This document shows positions 42,759 through 51,646 of a DNA stretch of 64,000 bases, one piece after another. The notes beneath the pieces are model-generated. The model worked only from the letters and a program-made list of their open reading frames with translations. It had not been told where the DNA came from and did no database searches. Source of the stretch: Ectobacillus funiculus. Lineage in GTDB: Bacteria > Bacillota > Bacilli > Bacillales > Bacillaceae_G. The DNA is taken from NCBI RefSeq assembly GCF_042429435.1, contig NZ_JBHMAF010000034.1; one strand, given 5' to 3'. Each line of letters begins with the position of its first letter. Position 1 is the first letter of the stretch. The position numbers were made by a program, and so were the translations under genes.

Positions 42759-43223
42759 ATGAAGCATATAACTGTACTGCTTGTTAAATTTATAAGCTGC
42801 ATCATTGCTTTTGCGGTTGGTTTAGATTTATTTTTTGATGCGAACATGGTTGACATTCTGTCGTTCAGTTTGTTCGTTACTGTTGTTTCGTATATGCTAG
42901 GTGACAGAATTGTCCTGCCAAACTGGGGACGTGCAGCCGCTACTGTGGTGGATTTCCTTTTAGTGTATTTAAGTGTCTGGATTTTTGGCAGTGTGCTCCT
43001 GCACAGTTATGTCCAAATTGCTTGGGGCAGTATTTTATCGGCAGTGATTATAGGAGCCGCGGAAATTTTCGTTCATGCGCGTCTTCTTGACCATATTTCT
43101 CCTGAGCGAGAGACGAGAGATAGACAATCGGCTGTCTTTAATCGAAGACTGGCATATGGAACCGAATTTGCGGAGGAACAGGACATTCGATCAGCTAAGT
43201 ACGAAAAAGAATATGAAGAATAA
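42759..43223 (+). CDS. YndM-like DUF2512 membrane protein
   Basis: A 154-residue protein with four hydrophobic helices (LVKFISCIIAFAVGLDLFF; FSLFVTVVSYMLGDRIVLP; VVDFLLVYLSVWIFGSVLL; WGSILSAVIIGAAEIFVHA) and an acidic, cytoplasmic C-tail. This pattern, with GDRIVLPNWGR between helices 2 and 3, fits the YndM/DUF2512 family of bacilli, whose function is unknown. The start ATG is preceded by GAGAGGGAGG. Single gene with its own terminator. Confidence 0.78.
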   Translation: MKHITVLLVKFISCIIAFAVGLDLFFDANMVDILSFSLFVTVVSYMLGDRIVLPNWGRAAATVVDFLLVYLSVWIFGSVLLHSYVQIAWGSILSAVIIGAAEIFVHARLLDHISPERETRDRQSAVFNRRLAYGTEFAEEQDIRSAKYEKEYEE

Positions 43224-43234
43224 CGAACTGTCAG

Positions 43235-43266
43235 CACGGGTGAACATCGCTTCGCCCGTGTTTTTG
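43235..43266 (+). terminator. yndM-like gene terminator
   Basis: ACGGG-GAA / TTC-CCCGT stem with one internal mismatch, then GTTTTTG. Confidence 0.72.
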
Positions 43267-43269
43267 TTT

Positions 43270-43297
43270 CCACTGTAAGAAAGTGTGAATTTCCAGT
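43270..43297 (+). repeat. Family-1 repeat, 5' fragment
   Basis: CCACTGTAAGAAAGTGTGAA and TTTCCAG match the family-1 start; it is cut off just before the palindromic element at 43312. Confidence 0.7.
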
Positions 43298-43311
43298 AAA
43301 AAGAGGATACA

Positions 43312-43385
43312 GAATCTCCCGCCTTTGACCAACGGAAGTCCCTTGTGGGAAAGGAGCGTTAGCGAGTAGGTGGGGAGTAGTTCAA
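43312..43385. mobile_element. Palindromic solo element, resembles an IS200/IS605-type end
   Basis: GAATCTCCCGCC .. GGTGGGGAGTAGTTCAA forms a long imperfect hairpin (CTCCC / GGGAG outside, AACG / CGTT and TCCC / GGGA inside). The CTCCC..GGGGAGTAGTTCAA terminus is reminiscent of right ends of IS605-family elements in bacilli. No transposase gene is present. Confidence 0.45.
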
Positions 43386-43424
43386 TACTGCACATATTAT
43401 CTCCCTAAACTTCAAAACCCTTAT

Positions 43425-43438
43425 CGAATACTTGTTCG
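43425..43438. promoter_or_regulatory. lexA box: LexA (DinR) SOS box upstream of uvrB
   Basis: CGAATACTTGTTCG fits the Bacillus consensus CGAACN4GTTCG with one mismatch, about 70 bases before uvrB, a known SOS gene. Confidence 0.7.
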
Positions 43439-43504
43439 TTTTCTTGGTGTTTTTTCCTGTCTTCATGGTACAATAAAGATAAATTTGTTTTCTGGAGGCT
43501 AGAC

Positions 43505-45490
43505 ATGCTGGAACGTCCATTTGAAGTTGTTTCATCGTACTCTCCGCAAGGCGATCAGCCGAAAGCGATTCAACAGCTAACGGAGGGAATTCGGCAAGGA
43601 AAACGCCACCAGGTGCTGCTCGGTGCGACAGGTACAGGAAAAACTTTTACAATGTCTAATGTGATCAAAGAGGTGAACAAGCCTACGCTTGTGCTTGCTC
43701 ATAATAAAACACTTGCCGGGCAGCTGTACAGCGAATTCAAAGAGTTTTTTCCGAATAACGCTGTTGAGTATTTTGTTAGTTATTACGATTATTATCAGCC
43801 AGAGGCATATGTGCCGCAGACGGATACGTATATTGAAAAGGATGCACAGACGAACGATGAAATTGATAAGCTACGCCACTCTGCGACATCCGCGTTATTT
43901 GAGCGGAGGGATGTTATTGTTGTAGCGAGTGTGTCATGCATTTACGGTCTAGGTTCACCGGAGGAGTATAAAGAGCTTGTAGTTTCCCTGCGCGTTGGGA
44001 TGGAAAAGGGACGTGATGCACTGCTTCGTCAGCTTGTAGATGTACAGTACGCGCGCAACGACATAAATTTTCAGCGGGGAACGTTTCGCGTGCGAGGCGA
44101 TGTGGTGGAAATTTTCCCTGCTTCTCGCGATGAGCATTGCATTCGCATTGAGTTTTTTGGTGATGAAATTGACCGTATCCGTGAGGTGGATGCATTAACA
44201 GGCGAAGTGCTTGCAGAGCGTGAGCATGTTGCGATCTTTCCAGCATCTCACTTCGTCACAAGGGAAGAAAAGCTAACCGTTGCGATTGAAAATATTGAAA
44301 AAGAGCTTGATGAGCAGCTAAAGAAGCTGCGCGAGAACGGAAAGCTGCTGGAAGCACAGCGTCTGGAGCAGCGAACGCGTTATGATTTGGAGATGATGCG
44401 TGAGATGGGCTTTTGTTCAGGCATTGAAAACTATTCACGGCATTTGACATTAAGGCCTCCTGGATCGACACCATACACATTGCTTCATTATTTTCCGGAA
44501 GACTTTTTGATGGTTATTGACGAATCGCATGTGACGCTTCCGCAGGTTCGTGCCATGTATAATGGTGACCAAGCGCGCAAGCAGGTGCTTGTAGACCATG
44601 GCTTTCGTCTGCCGTCTGCTCTCGACAACCGTCCGTTAACATTTGATGAGTTTGAGAGAACTACGCATCAGCTGGTCTACGTCTCAGCGACACCAGGACC
44701 TTATGAGCTGGAGCATGAGCCGCAGCCTGTTGAGCAGATTATCCGCCCGACTGGCCTGTTGGATCCAAACATCGATGTCCGTCCGATTGAGGGGCAAATT
44801 GATGATTTAATCGGCGAAATCAGAGATCACATCGAGAAAAATGAACGGGTGTTAATTACGACGCTCACGAAAAAAATGTCCGAGGATTTAACGGATTACT
44901 TAAAGGATATTGGGATTAAAGTCAATTATCTGCATTCGGAAATTAAGACGCTTGAACGAATCGAAATTATCCGAGATTTACGGTTAGGAAAATACGATGT
45001 GCTTGTTGGCATCAATCTCTTGCGGGAGGGGCTTGATATTCCTGAGGTCTCGCTTGTTGCCATACTGGATGCTGATAAGGAAGGCTTTCTCCGTTCGGAG
45101 CGTTCGCTCATTCAGACGATCGGCCGCGCCGCGCGGAATGAGAATGGCCGCGTCATTATGTACGCTGATAAAATTACGAGATCGATGGAGATTGCAATAG
45201 CTGAGACGCAGCGCCGCCGTGAGATTCAGGAGGCGTATAATGAACGCCATGGTATTACACCGCAGACCATTCGCAAGGAAGTACGCGATGTCATCCGTGC
45301 AACGCAGGTTGCTGAGGAAACACCGTCATATGAAGCAGAACAGCTGTCACGTAAGAAAATGACAAAGGAAGAGCGCGTCAATATGATTGCCAGACTCGAA
45401 ACCGAAATGAAGGAAGCGGCCAAAGCACTCGATTTCGAACGTGCTGCCGAGCTTCGTGATTTATTGTTGGAATTAAAAGCAGAGGGGTGA
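43505..45490 (+). CDS. uvrB: Excinuclease ABC subunit B
   Basis: The 661-residue helicase-like damage-verification subunit of nucleotide excision repair. Walker A is LGATGTGKTFT, the beta-hairpin that probes DNA is YFVSYYDYYQPEAYVP, motif DESHVTLPQVR follows, then YVSATPGPYELE and the C-terminal UVR motif LETEMKEAAKALDFERAAELRD, which binds UvrC. ATG 43505 follows CTGGAGG. It overlaps or abuts uvrA, with the uvrA start six bases after its stop. Confidence 0.98.
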   Translation: MLERPFEVVSSYSPQGDQPKAIQQLTEGIRQGKRHQVLLGATGTGKTFTMSNVIKEVNKPTLVLAHNKTLAGQLYSEFKEFFPNNAVEYFVSYYDYYQPEAYVPQTDTYIEKDAQTNDEIDKLRHSATSALFERRDVIVVASVSCIYGLGSPEEYKELVVSLRVGMEKGRDALLRQLVDVQYARNDINFQRGTFRVRGDVVEIFPASRDEHCIRIEFFGDEIDRIREVDALTGEVLAEREHVAIFPASHFVTREEKLTVAIENIEKELDEQLKKLRENGKLLEAQRLEQRTRYDLEMMREMGFCSGIENYSRHLTLRPPGSTPYTLLHYFPEDFLMVIDESHVTLPQVRAMYNGDQARKQVLVDHGFRLPSALDNRPLTFDEFERTTHQLVYVSATPGPYELEHEPQPVEQIIRPTGLLDPNIDVRPIEGQIDDLIGEIRDHIEKNERVLITTLTKKMSEDLTDYLKDIGIKVNYLHSEIKTLERIEIIRDLRLGKYDVLVGINLLREGLDIPEVSLVAILDADKEGFLRSERSLIQTIGRAARNENGRVIMYADKITRSMEIAIAETQRRREIQEAYNERHGITPQTIRKEVRDVIRATQVAEETPSYEAEQLSRKKMTKEERVNMIARLETEMKEAAKALDFERAAELRDLLLELKAEG

Positions 45491-45495
45491 CAAGG

Positions 45496-48363
45496 ATGAA
45501 CGATAAAATTATTGTAAAGGGTGCACGAGCCCATAATTTAAAAAATATTGATGTCACCATCCCGAGAAATGAGCTTGTTGTTGTAACGGGCTTGTCCGGT
45601 TCGGGAAAGTCCTCTCTCGCATTTGATACGATTTATGCGGAGGGGCAGCGGCGCTATGTTGAATCCCTTTCAGCGTACGCCCGCCAGTTTCTCGGACAAA
45701 TGGATAAGCCGGATGTGGATGCAATTGAAGGGTTGTCGCCTGCAATATCCATTGACCAAAAAACAACGAGCCGCAACCCGCGTTCCACAGTCGGAACAGT
45801 GACAGAAATCTATGATTATTTGCGTTTGTTGTTCGCACGCATTGGTACCCCGATTTGTCCGAATCATGGCATCGAAATTACATCACAAACGATTCAGCAG
45901 ATGGTCGACCGCATCTTGGAGTATCCGGAGCGAACAAAGCTGCAGGTGCTCTCGCCAATTGTTTCAGGACGAAAGGGAACGCATGTCAAGGTGCTTGAGG
46001 ATATTAAGAAGCAGGGCTATGTACGCGTTCGGATTGATGGTGAAATGCGCGAGCTATCTGATGATATTCAGCTTGATAAAAATAAAAAGCACTCGATTGA
46101 GGTTGTAGTGGATCGCATCGTAATAAAGGAAGGCATTGCCTCTCGTCTTGCAGATTCGCTTGAAACAGCTCTTAAGCTTGGAGAAGGGCGTGTGTTGATC
46201 GACGTTATCGGAGAGGAGGAGCTGCTGTTTAGCGAGCATCATGCTTGCCCGCTTTGCGGCTTTTCCATTGGTGAGTTGGAGCCGCGGATGTTCTCCTTCA
46301 ACAGTCCATTTGGAGCATGTCCATCATGTGATGGTCTTGGCGCGAAGCTTGAGGTTGATTACGAGCTCGTGATTCCGAATCCGGATTTGACGCTGCGCAA
46401 TCATGCAATTGCACCGTGGGAACCGACCAGCTCACAATATTATCCGCAGCTGCTTGAAGCAGTTTGTAATCATTACGGCATTAATATGGATATCCTGGTG
46501 AAGGACATTCCAAAGCATTTGTTGGATAAGGTGCTATATGGAAGCGGGGATGAGAAGGTCTATTTCCGCTATGTAAACGACTTTGGCCAACTCAAGGAAG
46601 GCGAAATCTTCTTTGAAGGTGTGATCCCGAATATTGAACGCCGCTATCGCGAGACAAGCTCTGACTACATTCGTGAGCAAATGGAAAAATACATGGCGCA
46701 GCAGCCATGTCCGAAATGTAAGGGTGCCCGCTTAAAGCCGGAAACTCTTGCTGTGTTTGTCGGCGGCAATACGATTGCGGATACAACTAAGTTCTCAGTA
46801 ACAGAAGCTTATGAATTTTTTAATACATTGTCGCTAACAGATAAGCAAGAAGCGATTGCCCGGTTAGTTTTGCGAGAAATTAAAGAACGTCTCAGTTTTT
46901 TACTGAATGTTGGATTAGATTACTTAACGTTAAACCGATCAGCAGGCACACTGTCAGGTGGAGAGGCACAGCGCATTCGTCTAGCCACACAAATTGGCTC
47001 TCGATTAACGGGAGTATTATATATTCTTGATGAACCTTCAATCGGTTTGCATCAGCGGGATAATGACCGTCTCATTCAAACGCTGCAAAATATGCGTGAC
47101 CTTGGTAATACCCTCATTGTTGTAGAACATGATGAGGATACAATGATGGCGGCGGATTATCTGATCGATATCGGGCCAGGTGCAGGCATTCACGGCGGAC
47201 GGGTTGTCTCAGCCGGTACGCCTCGCGAAGTGATGGAGGATGAGAACTCGCTGACAGGACAATACTTAGCTGGTAAAAAATTCATTCCGATACCTCTGGA
47301 ACGTCGCAAAGGCGATGGGCGCAAAATTGAAATTGTTGGTGCGAAGGAGAATAATTTAAAGAATGTGAAGGTGTCCTTCCCACTCGGTACGTTTATTGCA
47401 GTAACAGGTGTGTCCGGTTCCGGGAAAAGTACGTTGATTAATGAGGTGCTTTACAAAACGCTCGCACAAAAGCTGCATCATGCGAAAAGCAAGCCTGGTC
47501 AGCATAAGGATATTAAAGGTCTTGAGCATCTTGATAAAGTCATTGATATTGACCAATCACCAATCGGCAGAACACCGCGCTCAAATCCTGCTACTTATAC
47601 AGGTGTGTTCGATGATATTCGCGATGTATTTGCGCAAACAAATGAAGCGAAGGTGCGTGGCTATCAAAAAGGGCGCTTCAGCTTTAACGTCAAAGGCGGG
47701 CGGTGTGAGGCTTGCCGAGGTGACGGTATTATCAAAATTGAGATGCATTTCTTGCCGGACGTATATGTACCGTGTGAAGTTTGTCATGGCCAGCGGTATA
47801 ATCGTGAAACGCTGGAAGTAAAATATAAGGATAAAAATATTGCTGACGTACTCGATATGACGATTGAGGATGCGCTTGTGTTCTTTGAAAATATTCCTAA
47901 GATTAGAAGGAAGCTGCAGACGATTGCTGATGTTGGTCTTGATTATATGAAGCTAGGCCAGCCGGCAACAACACTTTCGGGCGGTGAGGCGCAGCGTGTG
48001 AAGCTGGCATCAGAACTGCATCGTCGTTCAAGCGGGCGTACTATCTATATTTTAGATGAGCCGACAACAGGTCTCCATGTGGATGATATCGCACGTTTGC
48101 TTAAAGTGCTGCAGCGGCTTGTAGAAAATGGGGACACGGTACTTATAATCGAGCATAACTTGGATGTGATCAAGGCTGCAGATTATATCATTGACCTCGG
48201 CCCAGAAGGCGGTGACAAGGGAGGACAAATTGTTGCGACCGGTACGCCTGAGCAGGTAATGCACGAGGAGAAGTCGTATACGGCAAAGTATTTAAAAACG
48301 ATTTTAGAACGTGATAAGGCTCGGATGAAGCAGCGGGTAGAGGAAGTCGAATTGATGAAGTAG
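45496..48363 (+). CDS. uvrA: Excinuclease ABC subunit A
   Basis: The 955-residue damage-recognition ATPase of nucleotide excision repair. Two ABC modules are visible: GLSGSGKSSLAFDT with LSGGEAQRIRLA, and GVSGSGKSTLINEV with LSGGEAQRVKLA. The zinc modules CPLCGFS..CPSCDGLG, CPKCKGARL and CEACRGDG..CEVCHGQRY are intact. GTG 45487 overlaps the uvrB stop and the GAGGGGTGA ribosome site; ATG 45496 is the start, giving MNDKIIVKGARAHNLKN. It is coupled to uvrB in one SOS operon. Confidence 0.98.
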   Translation: MNDKIIVKGARAHNLKNIDVTIPRNELVVVTGLSGSGKSSLAFDTIYAEGQRRYVESLSAYARQFLGQMDKPDVDAIEGLSPAISIDQKTTSRNPRSTVGTVTEIYDYLRLLFARIGTPICPNHGIEITSQTIQQMVDRILEYPERTKLQVLSPIVSGRKGTHVKVLEDIKKQGYVRVRIDGEMRELSDDIQLDKNKKHSIEVVVDRIVIKEGIASRLADSLETALKLGEGRVLIDVIGEEELLFSEHHACPLCGFSIGELEPRMFSFNSPFGACPSCDGLGAKLEVDYELVIPNPDLTLRNHAIAPWEPTSSQYYPQLLEAVCNHYGINMDILVKDIPKHLLDKVLYGSGDEKVYFRYVNDFGQLKEGEIFFEGVIPNIERRYRETSSDYIREQMEKYMAQQPCPKCKGARLKPETLAVFVGGNTIADTTKFSVTEAYEFFNTLSLTDKQEAIARLVLREIKERLSFLLNVGLDYLTLNRSAGTLSGGEAQRIRLATQIGSRLTGVLYILDEPSIGLHQRDNDRLIQTLQNMRDLGNTLIVVEHDEDTMMAADYLIDIGPGAGIHGGRVVSAGTPREVMEDENSLTGQYLAGKKFIPIPLERRKGDGRKIEIVGAKENNLKNVKVSFPLGTFIAVTGVSGSGKSTLINEVLYKTLAQKLHHAKSKPGQHKDIKGLEHLDKVIDIDQSPIGRTPRSNPATYTGVFDDIRDVFAQTNEAKVRGYQKGRFSFNVKGGRCEACRGDGIIKIEMHFLPDVYVPCEVCHGQRYNRETLEVKYKDKNIADVLDMTIEDALVFFENIPKIRRKLQTIADVGLDYMKLGQPATTLSGGEAQRVKLASELHRRSSGRTIYILDEPTTGLHVDDIARLLKVLQRLVENGDTVLIIEHNLDVIKAADYIIDLGPEGGDKGGQIVATGTPEQVMHEEKSYTAKYLKTILERDKARMKQRVEEVELMK

Positions 48364-48365
48364 AT

Positions 48366-48501
48366 AAAGAAAACTCGCCGACTGGCGAGCCCTGCTTTTG
48401 GGCGAAGCCCGAGGCGTAGTTGCCCTTATACTGTATTTCTAAAATTTCTGACTACGTCGAATTCACTTCTAGCTGGAATTTTATACTTTCCTACAGTGTA
48501 A
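48366..48501 (-). repeat. Family-1 repeat, minus strand
   Basis: Full copy directly after the uvrA stop; hairpin CTCGCCGACTGGCGAG when read on the plus strand. Its minus-strand orientation opposes uvrA. Confidence 0.85.
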
Positions 48502-48607
48502 GAAAAGCGGACAAGGTCCGCCTTTTATGGCAGCGTAGGGGCGGACCGGAGTCTGCCATTTTGGGTCTTGAGGGCTAGACGTCACCCCGAAAAGTTATCC
48601 TTTCTTA
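48500..48607 (-). repeat. Family-2 repeat, minus strand
   Basis: Intermediate-length copy sandwiched between two family-1 copies of the same orientation. It shares the TGTAAGAAA end with the adjoining family-1 unit. Confidence 0.72.
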
Positions 48608-48613
48608 TCTTGT

Positions 48614-48742
48614 AAAGAAAACTCGCCGATTGGCGAGCCCTGCTCTTGGGCGAAGCCCGAGGCGTAGTTGCCCTTATACTATATTCTTAAAATTTCTGAC
48701 TGCGTCGAATGGTTCTTAATTAGGAATTTATACCTTCCTATC
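48614..48742 (-). repeat. Family-1 repeat, minus strand
   Basis: Full copy with a diverged 5' arm (TAGGAATTTATACC on the plus strand). Confidence 0.82.
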
Positions 48743-48747
48743 CATAC

Positions 48748-48786
48748 AAAAAGCTCCAAAAGAAAAGCTTTTCTTTTGGAGCTTTT
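48748..48786. terminator. Perfect palindromic terminator before yvlD
   Basis: AAAGCTCCAAAAGAAAAG followed by its exact complement CTTTTCTTTTGGAGCTTT, ending in TT. It probably ends read-through from uvrBA. Confidence 0.78.
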
Positions 48787-48818
48787 CCATACATAAGTTT
48801 TAAAGGATGTGTAAAAGA

Positions 48819-49193
48819 ATGAGATGGATCATCTCAATTATAAGCAACAGCATTGTGCTCATTGTGATAGCAGGAATTTTTAAAATTTTGGTGCCGTCTT
48901 CTTTTTATATAGAAAATGTTACGACGGCCATCGCAGCGAGTATTGTATTGGCTCTTTTGAATGCGTTTATTAAACCGCTGCTCATTGTAGTGACACTGCC
49001 GATTACAGTTGTTACGTTTGGACTATTCCTCATTGTTATTAATGCTATTACGTTAAAGATTGCGGACAGCCTTCTTGGGGCAGCATTTGATATTAAAGGC
49101 TTCGGCACAGCAGTAGCGGTAGCTGTATGCATCTCTGTTTTGAATATGCTTATTGATAAGGTGATAGTAGAGCCTCTTTCAAGGAAGGACTAA
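48819..49193 (+). CDS. yvlD: Phage-holin-like family 4 membrane protein YvlD
   Basis: A 124-residue protein with four helices (IISIISNSIVLIVIAGIFKIL; AIAASIVLALLNAFIKPLL; LPITVVTFGLFLIVINAITL; AVAVAVCISVLNMLIDKVIV) matching the DUF360/YvlD family. In B. subtilis yvlD lies upstream of hprK in an envelope-stress (sigma-W) operon; here only yvlD of that operon remains next to hprK. ATG 48819 at proper distance from AAAGGATG is preferred over ATG 48807. Function not established. Confidence 0.85.
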   Translation: MRWIISIISNSIVLIVIAGIFKILVPSSFYIENVTTAIAASIVLALLNAFIKPLLIVVTLPITVVTFGLFLIVINAITLKIADSLLGAAFDIKGFGTAVAVAVCISVLNMLIDKVIVEPLSRKD

Positions 49194-49220
49194 GCATAGA
49201 GGAAGAACAGCTGAAAGGAT

Positions 49221-49362
49221 CTATATAAGTTGAACTAAATATTTTCCCATAACCCCATCGCAGCACAGATTCATACAGAATGCAGTGCCCTGCAAAGACA
49301 ATTTGAATGATGATTTAGCAACTGAATTCAGAAGGTGCAAGAATTAAATTCAACTTATATAG
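49221..49362. mobile_element. Putative 142-bp MITE with 14-bp terminal inverted repeats
   Basis: CTATATAAGTTGAA (49221-49234) and TTCAACTTATATAG (49349-49362) are perfect inverted repeats enclosing 114 bases with no reading frame. The TATA at the ends would suit a TA-targeting transposase, but the target duplication is not clear. It fills most of the 378-base gap between yvlD and hprK. Confidence 0.6.
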
Positions 49363-49571
49363 TCTAGAGGCAGCATTGTAATTATGGAGTAAGCAAGGCT
49401 AGCTGATTTCGAGTTAACCAGCAGACTAAGGAGCGGTTGTCCGGCAGCTGAAGTGAGAAGCGGCTTATTTTCCTAAATGGTAGTGTTCCTTATTTTTATC
49501 CAATCTTTATTTTTTGTTTCTTCAAAAAAATGATACAATGAACAACGTATACTTAAGATGGAGGTAGCGAT

Positions 49572-50501
49572 ATGCCGAAGGTTCGCGCAAGAGATTTAAT
49601 TGAGCAATTTCAGCTGCAGCTTGTCAGCGGAGAAGAGGGTGTAAACCGCCCAATTCAAACGAGCGATTTATCGAGACCGGGGATTGAAATGGCCGGCTTC
49701 TTCACATATTATCCGGCGGAGCGTGTACAGTTGCTTGGGAAAACGGAGTTAACGTTCTTTCATACGCTTAGTCCAGAGCAAAAGGCGGAGCGGATGAACG
49801 CGCTTTGTACACCAACAACACCTTGCATTATTGTTACGCGCGGTCAGGAAGTGCCAGAGGAGCTGATTGCAGCTTCGCGTGAGACGGATGTGCCAATTTT
49901 GCAGTCTTCTTTGAAAACAACAAGGTTGTCCAGCCGACTGACAAATTATTTAGAAAGCAAGCTTGCGCCAACAACAGCAATTCATGGTGTATTGGTTGAT
50001 ATATACGGGGTTGGCGTACTTATTATGGGTTCAAGCGGTGTCGGAAAAAGTGAAACAGCGCTGGAGCTAGTGAAGCGCGGACATCGTCTTGTTGCCGATG
50101 ACAGTGTGGAGATTCGTCAGGAGGATGATGATACACTTGTTGGTAGTTCGCCAGAGTTAATCGAGCATTTGCTTGAAATTCGCGGTTTGGGCATCATTAA
50201 TGTTATGACATTGTTCGGGGCAGGAGCAGTCCGCAATCATAAACGTATTTCGTTAGTTATCAATCTTGAGTTATGGGATCAAAAGAAGAACTATGATCGT
50301 CTTGGTCTAGATGAGGAAAAAATGAAAATTATTGATACGGAAGTAACAAGAATTACGCTTCCTGTTCGTCCAGGTCGAAACCTTGCAGTTATTATCGAGG
50401 TGGCCGCGATGAACTTCCGTTTGAAACGCATGGGTGTCAACGCAGCGCAGCAGTTTTCTGAACGCCTTATGAGTGCGATTGAGATGAGCAATCAGGATTG
50501 A
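49572..50501 (+). CDS. hprK: HPr kinase/phosphorylase
   Basis: Phosphorylates HPr and Crh on Ser46 in response to glycolytic intermediates and reverses the reaction with phosphate; the sensor of carbon catabolite control. The 309-residue length is usual. The N-terminal domain ends near residue 130; the catalytic domain has the P-loop MGSSGVGKSETALEL, LVADDSVEI, and the HprK signature EIRGLGIINVMTLFGAGAV. ATG 49572 follows GATGGAGG. Its substrate Crh is encoded in the same window at 59761. It heads the hprK-lgt-ppaX-yvoF run. Confidence 0.97.
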   Translation: MPKVRARDLIEQFQLQLVSGEEGVNRPIQTSDLSRPGIEMAGFFTYYPAERVQLLGKTELTFFHTLSPEQKAERMNALCTPTTPCIIVTRGQEVPEELIAASRETDVPILQSSLKTTRLSSRLTNYLESKLAPTTAIHGVLVDIYGVGVLIMGSSGVGKSETALELVKRGHRLVADDSVEIRQEDDDTLVGSSPELIEHLLEIRGLGIINVMTLFGAGAVRNHKRISLVINLELWDQKKNYDRLGLDEEKMKIIDTEVTRITLPVRPGRNLAVIIEVAAMNFRLKRMGVNAAQQFSERLMSAIEMSNQD

Positions 50502-50571
50502 TTCGGTCTGGGGACGAGCTGTTTCGTCTTAAGCCTAATCACAAACCGAGAAAGAGAGAGGAGCGGAAAAG

Positions 50572-51384
50572 ATGCTGCTTGGAAGTATTCCGCATTTAGA
50601 TCGCGTTGCCCTTCAGCTCGGGCCTTTTCCGATTTACTGGTACGGTCTAATTATTGGCTCAGGTGTACTGCTTGGGTTATGGCTTGCTGTTCGGGAGTCG
50701 GAGAGACGGGGTTTGCCAAAGGATACATTTATTGATGTTGTATTGTTTGCGGTACCGATTGCGATTTTATGTGCACGTGCGTACTATGTGTTGTTCGAAT
50801 GGAGTTATTATTCTGCTAACCCTAGTCAAATTATTAATATCCGTCAGGGCGGCCTGGCGATTCATGGCGGCTTAATTGGTGCCATGATAACCGGTGTTGT
50901 TTTTGCAAGAATGAGAGGTTTGTCATTTTGGAAACTGACTGATATTGCAGCGCCGAGCATTTTGCTAGGACAGGCGATAGGTCGCTGGGGCAACTTCATG
51001 AATCAGGAAGCGCACGGCGGGGAAGTGACGCGCGGGTTTTTGGAAGGTCTACATTTACCTGACTTTATTATTAATCAAATGTATATTGACGGTGTGTATT
51101 ATCAGCCGACCTTTTTATATGAATCACTTTGGAATTTTGCAGGGGTCATTGTTTTATTATTATTACGAAAAGCCAACCTTCGCCGCGGTGAGCTGTTTTT
51201 AACGTATTTGATTTGGTATTCTGCTGGTCGTTTCTTCATTGAAGGGCTGCGAACGGATAGTTTAATGCTTGGTCCGCTCCGCATTGCGCAGGTGATGTCG
51301 ATCGCACTGATTGTTTTAGCTATTGTACTCATCTTTGTTCGCAGGAAAATGGGGTATGCTAATAAACGCTACCTAGAGGCGTAA
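50572..51384 (+). CDS. lgt: Prolipoprotein diacylglyceryl transferase
   Basis: Transfers diacylglycerol to the lipobox Cys of lipoproteins such as CccB here. The 270-residue protein has seven membrane helices; the Lgt signature GRWGNFMNQEAHGG is complete, with the catalytic His in the preceding LAIHGGLIGA loop and the late motif PTFLYESLWNF. The start is ATG 50572 after GAGAGGAGCGG. It is 70 bases downstream of hprK, as in B. subtilis. Confidence 0.97.
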   Translation: MLLGSIPHLDRVALQLGPFPIYWYGLIIGSGVLLGLWLAVRESERRGLPKDTFIDVVLFAVPIAILCARAYYVLFEWSYYSANPSQIINIRQGGLAIHGGLIGAMITGVVFARMRGLSFWKLTDIAAPSILLGQAIGRWGNFMNQEAHGGEVTRGFLEGLHLPDFIINQMYIDGVYYQPTFLYESLWNFAGVIVLLLLRKANLRRGELFLTYLIWYSAGRFFIEGLRTDSLMLGPLRIAQVMSIALIVLAIVLIFVRRKMGYANKRYLEA

Positions 51385-51440
51385 GTCCGCGGGAGATGCA
51401 TTCGAGTGAGCATAGCGCCTTGTAGAGGGTGCTATGTTTT

Positions 51441-51572
51441 TTTACACTGTAAGAAAGGATAAATTTCTAGCCGGAAGCCAATTCGACGTAGCGAGAAATT
51501 ATAGGAATACAGGATAAGTAGGGCTACGCCTCTGTCTGCGTGTAGCGGCTTGTCAATCAGCGAGTTTTCTTT
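51441..51572 (+). repeat. Family-1 repeat, full copy
   Basis: The loop GACGTAGCGAG faces GGGCTACGCC downstream, so GTAGC / GCTAC can pair. The terminal hairpin is weakened (CTTGTCAATCAGCGAG). Confidence 0.82.
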
Positions 51573-51646
51573 AAGTTTTACAGCAATTGTACTCAAGATT
51601 TTGGTTTCAATCATCTGAAGAAGAGTTGAATGAAAGGAATGGGCTT

